Positions 6,637 to 11,062 of a DNA stretch of 11,062 nucleotides are shown here, one piece after another. A program made the translations under genes and the position numbers. A model generated the notes under the pieces. The model was not told the origin of the DNA. It made no database searches and saw only the letters and a program-made list of their open reading frames with translations. This stretch comes from JBDRGD01 sp043818095 (GTDB lineage: Bacteria > Chloroflexota > Dehalococcoidia > Dehalococcoidales > RBG-16-60-22). The stretch spans positions 1 to 11,062 of the forward strand of contig JBDRGD010000048.1 of NCBI GenBank assembly GCA_043818095.1, in the 5' to 3' direction. Within the stretch, counting starts at the first letter, position 1, and every line of letters begins with the position of its first letter.

Positions 6637-7299
6637 GCGGCGGCTTGAAGCCATCTGCTCCAGCAGGTCCGCCGCCCGGCTGATGTTGAAGATACCGCAA
6701 ACGCACGGCTTGGCCAGCTGCCGCGCCGCCTCTTTAGGCGTGGTGCGTCCGGAAATCACGTCCTGTAGACTTTGTTCCACCAGGCCGGGTGTGACCATGC
6801 CGTGCCCGCACATCGTGGTAATTTCCAGCACCTCCCGCGGCGGGAGCTTTTCCGTCCGCCCCCAGAAACCCAGGGAATGGTGCACGGTGTGCGGCGTGAG
6901 TCCCACCTGGCGGAGACAGTCCTGCACTTCCTCCACGACCCCCTGCACCATGACGCACAGGCCGAAGTCCTCGGCCAGCGTCTCCCGCAGGATATTCACC
7001 ACGTCTTCCTTGTTATCGCAGCAGATGCAGGGCGCCATGCCGTCTCCCGCGCCGTCCGTGCCCTTCCGGCGGAACCGCTCCTGCGCCATCCTCAGCAGCT
7101 CCTGCGGCGGGTAGACGGCGGTGTTGCCGATATCGGTCTGCCCGGCACAGACAGCGTGGTTGCGCAGCGTTATCTCCAGGAAACGGCACCGTTTCGTGCC
7201 GCTGCCCGCGTCATTGATGCCGATGGACGGCAGGCAGTAGATGGTGAAGTCGTTAGCGAGGTTTTCCCTCGTGCCCTGCCGGTGCAGTGAATGTGTCAT
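6631..7299 (-). CDS. Cysteine-rich protein of unknown function (222 aa)
   Basis: I do not recognise this family. ATG 7299 lies 14 bases past the ferredoxin-like gene's stop, with a weak GGGAAAG as ribosome site, so it is probably translated with that gene. The protein has 11 cysteines: 22, 38, 51, 91, 93, 94, 115, 128, 164, 199 and 201. Notable groupings are C-I-C-C at 91-94, M-C-G-H-G-M at 163-168 and C-V-C-G at 199-202. Conserved-looking stretches are TIYCLPSIGIND, TLRNHAVCAG and HHSLGFWGRTEKLPP. There is no signal peptide or membrane helix. The cysteine clusters and the ferredoxin neighbour suggest an Fe-S or other metal-binding cytoplasmic protein, perhaps the catalytic partner of the ferredoxin. 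This is inference; no reaction can be assigned. Confidence 0.75.
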   Translation of the reverse strand: MTHSLHRQGTRENLANDFTIYCLPSIGINDAGSGTKRCRFLEITLRNHAVCAGQTDIGNTAVYPPQELLRMAQERFRRKGTDGAGDGMAPCICCDNKEDVVNILRETLAEDFGLCVMVQGVVEEVQDCLRQVGLTPHTVHHSLGFWGRTEKLPPREVLEITTMCGHGMVTPGLVEQSLQDVISGRTTPKEAARQLAKPCVCGIFNISRAADLLEQMASSRRG

Positions 7300-7313
7300 A
7301 TCTTTCCCGAAGG

Positions 7314-8027
7314 TCAGCCCTCTGCCCGCGGCCTCCCGATGCCGATGTTCACCTTGGCATTCACGGACGGCACATAGCCCAGCCGCCGGGTGAGCTCATA
7401 GTTGGGCATGGAGCCGTCCGGCGCCACGCGGTCAATCAGCCCCACGCAAAAGACGGTGTCCACCTCGGCGGCGGCCTTTTCCAGTTCATGCAGCACCTCG
7501 GCCAGCCGTGAGGTAGCCACCTTGAACTCGATGATGATAGACAGCACCTTCTCGTCAAGGACCTCCTCCTTGAAATCGCTGCCCTCAGGGTCCTTGAGAA
7601 GGCCTTTCAGCGGATTGCGCTTCTCGAAGTCAAGCCCCATCACCACCAGCCGCCGGTAAATCTTCTCCACTTCGCGGAGGCGGGTGCCGATGCCCGGCCT
7701 GCCGACGTCGATGACTACCCCCGCCTCGCCGACGCGGTAGCGCCCGGTGACGTCATTCGTCTTCATCTCCTCCGTCCCGCGGCCCGGCACGCCGGTCAGC
7801 CCGTGCTGGGGCCCCGGGTCCGAGAAAAGCCTCCGCAGGCTGCGGGGCCAGGCCAGCTCAGGGACGGTAAAGGCGTCTGCCGGGCAGATGCCAGAGCGCA
7901 CGCAGGCGTTACACTCCACGCACTCGTCCCGGTCTATCTCCGCCCGCTCGCTGCCCAGGGAAATCGCCGACATGGGGCAGTAAGGTAGACAGGCGCCGCA
8001 GGCGATACAGGTTTCATTTATCTCCAT
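7314..8027 (-). CDS. 2[4Fe-4S] ferredoxin-like protein with an unknown C-terminal domain
   Basis: This is a 237-residue protein. Residues 1-55 are a bacterial-type double-cluster ferredoxin module. The first motif, CIACGACLPYCP, has Cys7, 10, 13 and 17. The second, CVECNACVRSGICP, has Cys36, 39, 42 and 48; its last gap is five residues instead of three. From about residue 88 on is a domain I cannot name: GEAGVVIDVGRPGIGTRLREV, then a basic helix, then IIIEFKVATSRLAEVLHELEKAA and VDTVFCVGLIDRV, which looks like an alpha/beta ligand-binding fold. The start is ATG 8027, 11 bases after the M29-like gene. No strong ribosome site precedes it, so coupling is likely; an in-frame GTG at 8072 would overlap the previous gene. 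It probably passes electrons to or from an operon partner. Confidence 0.85.
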   Translation of the reverse strand: MEINETCIACGACLPYCPMSAISLGSERAEIDRDECVECNACVRSGICPADAFTVPELAWPRSLRRLFSDPGPQHGLTGVPGRGTEEMKTNDVTGRYRVGEAGVVIDVGRPGIGTRLREVEKIYRRLVVMGLDFEKRNPLKGLLKDPEGSDFKEEVLDEKVLSIIIEFKVATSRLAEVLHELEKAAAEVDTVFCVGLIDRVAPDGSMPNYELTRRLGYVPSVNAKVNIGIGRPRAEG

Positions 8028-8038
8028 GGAACATTCTT

Positions 8039-9013
8039 TTATATCAGAATTTCTCCGTCCCGAACCACGCACTTGCCGTCCAGTTCCACGGTAACCCGGT
8101 CCATCAGCACGTCCCAGTGGACCTCGCTGGGGGTATTCCCGCCGAAATCATCGTTCCGGCCCATGGCGAAATGCGCCGTGCCCAGCCGGGCGGCGTCCCG
8201 CCGCTTGCCCTGTATCGGCGGGGGGATGATATGGCTGGTGCCGATGCCCAGCTCGGCGATGTTGTCCGCGTTGGGGAATTTGGCAAAGGTCTGGCGCAGC
8301 CGCTCCTCGTCCCGGGGACTGCCGGAGACGTCCACCGCCCTGCCCTTCTTCACCGTGAACCGCACCGGCTGCCTCAGCACGGAATCCCAGTCAACAAAAC
8401 AGATATCCACGACGATGACGCCCTCGGCGGTGCCCTCCAGCGGCGCGATAGCCGCCTCGGCGTAATAAGGCAGGCCGCCCAGAATCGGGCTCAGGGGATG
8501 AATCGCCAGCCCTTCCCGGCCCTCGAGGCTGACCGTCAGGTCCGTCCCCGCCGGTGTGGTCACACGGGCCTGTTTTGCCTCGGTCAGCAGGCGGGTCAAT
8601 TTCTCCGTTCTTTCCTTGATAAGTTCGATTTCCTCCCTGGTGACGCCCCTTTGAATATCCTCCAGGGGGATATTATCGATTGGCTGGTACCGCGCCCCGG
8701 CGGCGGTCGCCTCTTTCCGGGCGGTAGTATGCGCCAGGGCGGCCTTGTCCGTGACCCGGATAATCGCGTCGGCGTGCTTCATCGCTGCGGCCACGGAAGC
8801 CGGCGGCTCCTGCCCTTTCTGCTCCGGGGGGTTGATGACGGTCAGCACCGCCTCCGCCCCCATGGAATCCGCCACCTCCATCACCAGCTGGCCGAGCCAC
8901 ATGGACCTGCCCTCGTTATCGGAAATGACCAGCACCCGCTGCCCTTTCCTGACGGTAGAGCAGACCTCCAGGATAGACCGGATTCCCTTCATCAGCTCCA
9001 GCACGTTAGACAT
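8039..9013 (-). CDS. M29 aminopeptidase / NicX-like metalloenzyme family protein
   Basis: This 324-residue protein starts at ATG 9013, preceded by AGGAG at a good distance; a TTG at 9028 lies within that upstream context and is rejected. The N-terminal half is alpha/beta (KGQRVLVISDNEGRSM, AEAVLTVINPPEQ, ADAIIRVTD). The C-terminal half carries the family's metal region: IAELGIGTSH with Glu254 (252-261), LGTAHFAMG with His281 (277-285) and VHWDVLMD with His299 and Asp301 (298-305). This layout is shared by M29 aminopeptidases (AmpS/aminopeptidase T) and the iron enzyme NicX, 2,5-dihydroxypyridine 5,6-dioxygenase. The Glu expected just before LGT in the peptidases appears to be Ala (RDAARLGT), so peptidase activity is uncertain. 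Leading a ferredoxin operon fits a metabolic enzyme better than a housekeeping peptidase, but that is inference. Confidence 0.82.
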   Translation of the reverse strand: MSNVLELMKGIRSILEVCSTVRKGQRVLVISDNEGRSMWLGQLVMEVADSMGAEAVLTVINPPEQKGQEPPASVAAAMKHADAIIRVTDKAALAHTTARKEATAAGARYQPIDNIPLEDIQRGVTREEIELIKERTEKLTRLLTEAKQARVTTPAGTDLTVSLEGREGLAIHPLSPILGGLPYYAEAAIAPLEGTAEGVIVVDICFVDWDSVLRQPVRFTVKKGRAVDVSGSPRDEERLRQTFAKFPNADNIAELGIGTSHIIPPPIQGKRRDAARLGTAHFAMGRNDDFGGNTPSEVHWDVLMDRVTVELDGKCVVRDGEILI

Positions 9014-9041
9014 CTTCCGCTCCTGCAAACAAATTCGGCTG

Positions 9042-9071
9042 ATTGTAATATGCCCCGGAGGTCGCTGTCAA
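9042..9071 (-). promoter_or_regulatory. Sigma70-type promoter of the M29/ferredoxin operon
   Basis: On the minus strand a perfect TTGACA (9066-9071) and a TACAAT (9042-9047) are separated by 18 bases. Transcription would start near 9035, about 20 nt before ATG 9013, which leaves room for the AGGAG ribosome site. It lies about 55 bases beyond the 3' end of the tRNA gene, so some read-through from the tRNA is also possible. Confidence 0.7.
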
Positions 9072-9126
9072 ACCCGCAAAAGACCGTGCGGCAAAGCCGG
9101 TGGGACAGTCTATCCGGGGAGAAATC

Positions 9127-9201
9127 TGGAGCGGGAGACGAGGCTCGAACTCGCGACCCTCTGCTTGGGAAGCAGATGCTCTACCACTGAGCTACTCCCG
9201 C
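9127..9201 (-). tRNA. tRNA-Gly (anticodon CCC), CCA encoded
   Basis: The minus strand folds into a complete cloverleaf. The acceptor GCGGGAG (9195-9201) pairs with CTCCCGC (9131-9137), and the D stem is GCTC/GAGC. The anticodon stem TCTGC/GCAGA has loop TTCCCAA, and the T arm carries GTTCGAGCC. The anticodon is CCC, which reads GGG glycine codons. The discriminator base is U (9130), as usual for bacterial tRNA-Gly, and the CCA end is encoded (9127-9129). Confidence 0.97.
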
Positions 9202-9218
9202 ACTGCGGCACCGCCCCT

Positions 9219-9248
9219 ATTTTAGCGGTAAAGCCGGCCCTTTGTAAA
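9219..9248 (-). promoter_or_regulatory. Promoter of tRNA-Gly
   Basis: TTTACA (9243-9248) and TAAAAT (9219-9224) on the minus strand are 18 bases apart. The predicted start, near 9212, is about ten bases before the mature tRNA 5' end. The -35 box is three base pairs from the -35 box of the divergent PRC-barrel promoter. Confidence 0.65.
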
Positions 9249-9251
9249 GCC

Positions 9252-9281
9252 TTGACAAAGCACCCTCTCATGTGGGATAAT
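9252..9281 (+). promoter_or_regulatory. Promoter of the PRC-barrel gene
   Basis: A perfect TTGACA (9252-9257) and a GATAAT (9276-9281) are separated by 18 bases. The start would be near 9288. This excludes or nearly excludes the upstream ATG at 9296 as a start with a ribosome site, and favours ATG 9335. Confidence 0.65.
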
Positions 9282-9334
9282 TAATATGTTGCTGGATGTT
9301 TGTTCCAGCTTTTTTTTATGGGCATCAGGTTGGT

Positions 9335-9556
9335 ATGGAGATAGAGTTCGGCGCGAAAGTCATTGACCTTGAGGGTAAAGTCCTCGGGAAAGTGGACTAC
9401 CTTATCCGTGACACCTGGACGGGGGAGATTAGCAAGTTCATAGTGCGCCGGCAAGCGCCGGATACGGACCTTTTCCTGACTCCCGGGGACGTCGGGGAAG
9501 CATCCGCCACCACGGTGAAACTTAAAGTCTCCGCGGCACAAATCAGCCAGCGCTGA
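9335..9556 (+). CDS. PRC-barrel domain protein (73 aa)
   Basis: Starting at ATG 9335, the gene encodes a single small beta barrel: IEFGAKVIDLEGKVLGKVDY, then LIRDTWTGEISKFIVRR, LFLTPGDV and TVKLKVSAAQI. The first strands match the PRC-barrel pattern (G-x-x-V-x-D-x-x-G-x-x-I/V-G-x-V), found in the photosynthetic reaction-centre H subunit, the ribosome maturation factor RimM and many short bacterial proteins. The ribosome site is modest (AGGT about 5 bases upstream). An in-frame ATG at 9296 would add 13 residues but lies only about 8 nt from the predicted transcript start. No membrane segment or partner domain is present. Stand-alone PRC-barrel proteins are mostly uncharacterised; the domain often acts as a protein or RNA-protein docking module. 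Confidence 0.82.
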   Translation: MEIEFGAKVIDLEGKVLGKVDYLIRDTWTGEISKFIVRRQAPDTDLFLTPGDVGEASATTVKLKVSAAQISQR

Positions 9557-9628
9557 ACCATGACCCGGCCCGCCTGCGGCTCTCCCCCTGCCGGATTAGC
9601 TCAATATTCGTAATTTCCCAAATATTAT

Positions 9629-9670
9629 TATCTAAAATGTCTTGCAAAATGAAAAATTAGATAGTAAAAT
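9629..9670 (+). promoter_or_regulatory. AT-rich promoter with flanking dyad, upstream of the zinc-ribbon gene
   Basis: TTGCAA (9642-9647) and TAAAAT (9665-9670) are 17 bases apart, and the start would be near 9677. A perfect dyad, TATCTAA (9629-9635) and TTAGATA (9657-9663), brackets the -35 box and abuts the -10. This is a plausible operator. The stretch is much richer in A and T than the surrounding genes. Confidence 0.55.
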
Positions 9671-9724
9671 CATTACGGTTTAGTCTGAGGTTATCAAACT
9701 ACGGAACCTGCCAGGGTAACGCAA

Positions 9725-9784
9725 ACAGTTGGATGACCGAAACTGTAACCAAATCTATAGTTACGGATGAGGAGGTCATCCATG
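9725..9784 (+). promoter_or_regulatory. Structured leader around the zinc-ribbon ribosome-binding site
   Basis: Three sets of complementary elements are visible. (1) ACAGTT (9725-9730) pairs with AACTGT (9741-9746) and displays the loop GGATGACCGA. (2) That loop's GGATGACC (9731-9738) is perfectly complementary to GGTCATCC (9774-9781), which runs from the end of the ribosome site to the ATG. (3) GGATG (9765-9769) pairs with CATCC (9777-9781) and places AGGAGGT in a 7-base loop. Pairings 2 and 3 exclude each other, so the leader could switch ribosome access. This is inferred from base complementarity alone. Confidence 0.4.
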
Positions 9785-10087
9785 AGTTTCAGTGACAAGG
9801 AACTCCAGTGCGCTGACTGCGGCGCGACCTTTACCTTCAGTGCGGAGGAGCAGGAGTTCTTCCAGACCAAGGGTTACCAGAACGAGCCCAAACGCTGCCC
9901 CAGCTGCCGCGAGGTCCGGAGGTCCCGGCGCATGGGCGGCGAAGGCTACGGTCCCCGGCCGGCGCGCCAGATGTTCCCGGTAGTATGCGCCGAATGCGGC
10001 AAGGATACCGAAGTCCCCTTCCAGCCCCGTGAAGACCGCCCGGTATATTGCAGCGACTGCTACAATAAGCTGAAGACCAGAAGTTAG
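9782..10087 (+). CDS. Two-module zinc-ribbon protein (101 aa)
   Basis: ATG 9782 follows AGGAGG (9770-9775). The in-frame ATG at 9767 lies upstream of that ribosome site and is rejected. The N-terminal module has Cys10/Cys13 (LQCADCGATF) and Cys39/Cys42 (KRCPSCR), the layout of the 'probable zinc-ribbon' family. The C-terminal module has Cys69/Cys72 (VVCAECGKDTEVPFQP) and Cys90/Cys93 (RPVYCSDCY), a second zinc-binding motif common in bacterial nucleic-acid-linked small proteins. A basic linker (REVRRSRRMGGEGYGPRPARQ, split around 43-63) joins them. Two CxxC pairs per module suggest two zinc ions. The probable role is RNA, DNA or ribosome binding; no specific function is known to me. Expression may be controlled by the dyad at its promoter and by the structured leader. 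Confidence 0.88.
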   Translation: MSFSDKELQCADCGATFTFSAEEQEFFQTKGYQNEPKRCPSCREVRRSRRMGGEGYGPRPARQMFPVVCAECGKDTEVPFQPREDRPVYCSDCYNKLKTRS

Positions 10088-10181
10088 TCTTTACGGCGCC
10101 CGTCAGACAGCCTGGAAGGACCTGCCATCATTTCTGGCTTCCCTTTTCATGGGTTCGGCGCTGTCCTTTTGCCTGTTTCCG

Positions 10182-10213
10182 CACACCGGTCGCGCACAGC
10201 GGTGTGGTATAAT
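10182..10213 (+). promoter_or_regulatory. Extended -10 promoter of smpB with adjacent dyad
   Basis: A perfect -10 TATAAT (10208-10213) is preceded by TGG, giving an extended -10 (10205-10213). No good -35 is present at 17 bases (ACCGGT). A 7-bp inverted repeat, CACACCG (10182-10188) and CGGTGTG (10200-10206), ends against the -10 box. It could be an operator or the stem of an upstream terminator. The expected start base is 10219-10221, at or next to the smpB ATG. Confidence 0.65.
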
Positions 10214-10220
10214 TTAAGTG

Positions 10221-10673
10221 ATGGCATTCAAGACAGTCGCAACCAACCGGAAAGCCTACCACAACTATCACATCGGGGACGCTTATGAGGCGGGCATCGT
10301 CCTCACCGGCTCGGAGATAAAATCGATCCGGATGGGCAGGGTCAGCTTGGGGGACGCTTACGTCCGCCCGGAAAACGGTGAACTGTGGCTGCGCAACGCT
10401 CACATCGCGCGTTATGATGCCAGCGGATATGGCGCCGGCCATGAGCCCACCCAGCCCCGCAAGCTGCTCATGCACCACCGCGAGATTTCCGAGCTCTCCG
10501 CCAAGATCGCGGAAAAGGGGCTGACACTGGTGCCGGTACGGGTCTACCTGAAGAAGAACCTCGCCAAGGTGGAAGTAGCCCTGGCGAAGGGTAAGAAACT
10601 CTACGACAAACGGGAAACAATCGCCCGCCGGGAAATGGAAAGGGAGCTGGGGCGGGTTCTGAAGAATAATTGA
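10221..10673 (+). CDS. smpB: SsrA-binding protein SmpB
   Basis: The product is 150 residues long, normal for SmpB. It binds the tRNA-like domain of tmRNA, replaces the missing anticodon arm, and brings tmRNA to ribosomes stalled on truncated messages. Family motifs are clear: NRKAYHNYHIGDAYEAGIV (9-27), LTGSEIKSIRMGR (28-40), GELWLRNAHIARY (54-66), RKLLMHHREI (81-90), KGLTLVPVRVYLK (99-111) and the basic tail GKKLYDKRETIARREMERE. The start is ATG 10221; the GTG at 10218 is in frame but directly before it. No Shine-Dalgarno sequence is present, and the predicted transcription start coincides with the ATG, so the message is probably leaderless. The tmRNA gene begins 33 bases after the stop, so the two partners of trans-translation are neighbours. 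Confidence 0.97.
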   Translation: MAFKTVATNRKAYHNYHIGDAYEAGIVLTGSEIKSIRMGRVSLGDAYVRPENGELWLRNAHIARYDASGYGAGHEPTQPRKLLMHHREISELSAKIAEKGLTLVPVRVYLKKNLAKVEVALAKGKKLYDKRETIARREMERELGRVLKNN

Positions 10674-10683
10674 CGCAGGAGGC

Positions 10684-10704
10684 AAGCGGAAAAATCGCTT
10701 TTTA
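10684..10704 (+). terminator. Short hairpin with T-tract between smpB and ssrA
   Basis: AAGCG (10684-10688) pairs with CGCTT (10696-10700) around a 7-base loop, and the T-run continues to TTTTTAT. The stem is only 5 bp. It lies directly against the tmRNA 5' end. It could be a weak terminator for smpB or a processing signal in a joint transcript. Confidence 0.35.
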
Positions 10705-10705
10705 T

Positions 10706-11055
10706 GGGGACGCGCGGGTTCGACAGGGTAAGTGCGCTACGGAATTGCAGGCGGAGGTGCCACTATCTCCCTAAACAGGTGGCAAAAAACAACCGACGAA
10801 CCAGTATTGGTTGCAGCCTAACAACAGGTTGCCATCCAACCTGACCTCCCCTTAACGGGTCGGGATTGGGTGCCGAAAAGTTGAGGTGCCATCACCCTGA
10901 CGCCGATATGGAGTGGTGAAAGAAAACATCGGCTGGCCCGGCTTAACTCGGTCAGCAGAGGCAAGCCAGGCAAGATTAAAGAGCTGAACAAGCCTGTAGT
11001 AGATTCCGGGTTGCTTATTCTGGACGGGGAGTTCGACTCTCCCCCGTCTCCACCA
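10706..11055 (+). ncRNA. ssrA: Transfer-messenger RNA (tmRNA)
   Basis: This is a complete one-piece tmRNA of 350 nt. The 5' end GGGGACG (10706-10712) pairs with CGTCTCC (11045-11051), leaving discriminator A and an encoded CCA (11053-11055). The 5' region GGTTCGACAGGG is typical of the tmRNA D-like loop. The T arm GGGAG-TTCGACT-CTCCC precedes the 3' acceptor strand. An internal reading frame ends at TAA 10819-10821. The intervening sequence has GC-rich stems consistent with the pseudoknots. It is charged with alanine, enters stalled ribosomes with SmpB, and adds a degradation tag. The promoter is not evident in the 33 bases after smpB, so it may be processed from a joint transcript or use a promoter inside smpB. 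Confidence 0.97.
10789..10821 (+). other. tmRNA tag-peptide reading frame
   Basis: In the only short frame ending properly, the codons read ACA ACC GAC GAA CCA GTA TTG GTT GCA GCC TAA, giving TTDEPVLVAA. This matches the length and ending of the Escherichia coli ANDENYALAA tag (shared D-E and final A-A). The resume codon cannot be fixed from sequence: ACA 10789, AAA 10786 and ACC 10792 are all possible. The other two frames run much longer and lack a hydrophobic end. Confidence 0.75.
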
Positions 11056-11062
11056 GAAACAC

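Noticed and set aside
9070..9126. Possible tRNA terminator hairpin (CCGCA...TGCGG followed by GTTT on the minus strand)
   Set aside because: The stem is 5 bp, other overlapping pairings exist in the same stretch, and the T-run is part of the next promoter's -35 region. It is too ambiguous to annotate.
8117..9190. Long plus-strand open frame of 357 codons
   Set aside because: It is antisense to the M29-like gene and runs into the tRNA, where it spells the familiar GAGDEARTRDPLL artefact of translated tRNA. It has no family motifs.
1..11062. CRISPR array, insertion sequence or integrated element
   Set aside because: There are no regularly spaced repeats, no transposase or integrase, and no direct repeat of the tRNA 3' end that I can see. 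All genes look chromosomal.

Overview
The window reads like an ordinary chromosomal stretch of a free-living, moderately GC-rich, probably anaerobic bacterium. Nothing in it looks phage-, plasmid- or transposon-derived, and I see no CRISPR array. Small cysteine-rich proteins, a 2[4Fe-4S] ferredoxin-like protein, a CHASE2 cyclase, an Lgt with a GRLGC signature and a leaderless-looking smpB would fit a Dehalococcoidia-type member of the Chloroflexota. That assignment is an inference from gene style, not a proof.

Left part (1-3.7 kb). A crotonase-family gene on the minus strand runs off the left edge and has a strong promoter. Behind it on the same strand is a small ribbon-helix-helix-like gene with its own terminator. 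On the plus strand, a MerR-type HTH protein overlaps by four bases (ATGA) with a three-part CHASE2 / membrane / class III adenylyl cyclase, so the two look like one signalling module.

Middle (3.8-6.5 kb). A metallo-beta-lactamase-fold hydrolase on the plus strand, with a near-consensus promoter, converges on a minus-strand cluster. In transcription order the cluster is: CxxC/CxxC zinc-ribbon protein, Lgt, 49-residue YHS protein, and a rhodanese-like lipoprotein. Lgt would lipidate the rhodanese, so the cluster contains both the enzyme and one of its substrates.

Right-middle (6.6-9.2 kb). A tight three-gene minus-strand operon carries an M29-aminopeptidase/NicX-like metalloenzyme, a ferredoxin-like protein with a long unknown C-terminal domain, and an unrecognised protein with 11 cysteines. 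This is the best candidate in the window for an undescribed pathway. Upstream, tRNA-Gly(CCC) is divergently arranged with a PRC-barrel protein, with back-to-back promoters.

Right end (9.3-11.06 kb). A two-module zinc-ribbon protein lies behind an AT-rich promoter and a leader with complementary elements around its ribosome-binding site. It is followed by smpB, apparently transcribed from the base at or next to its ATG, and then by the complete tmRNA gene ssrA, whose tag ends DEPVLVAA. SmpB and ssrA together form the trans-translation ribosome-rescue system.
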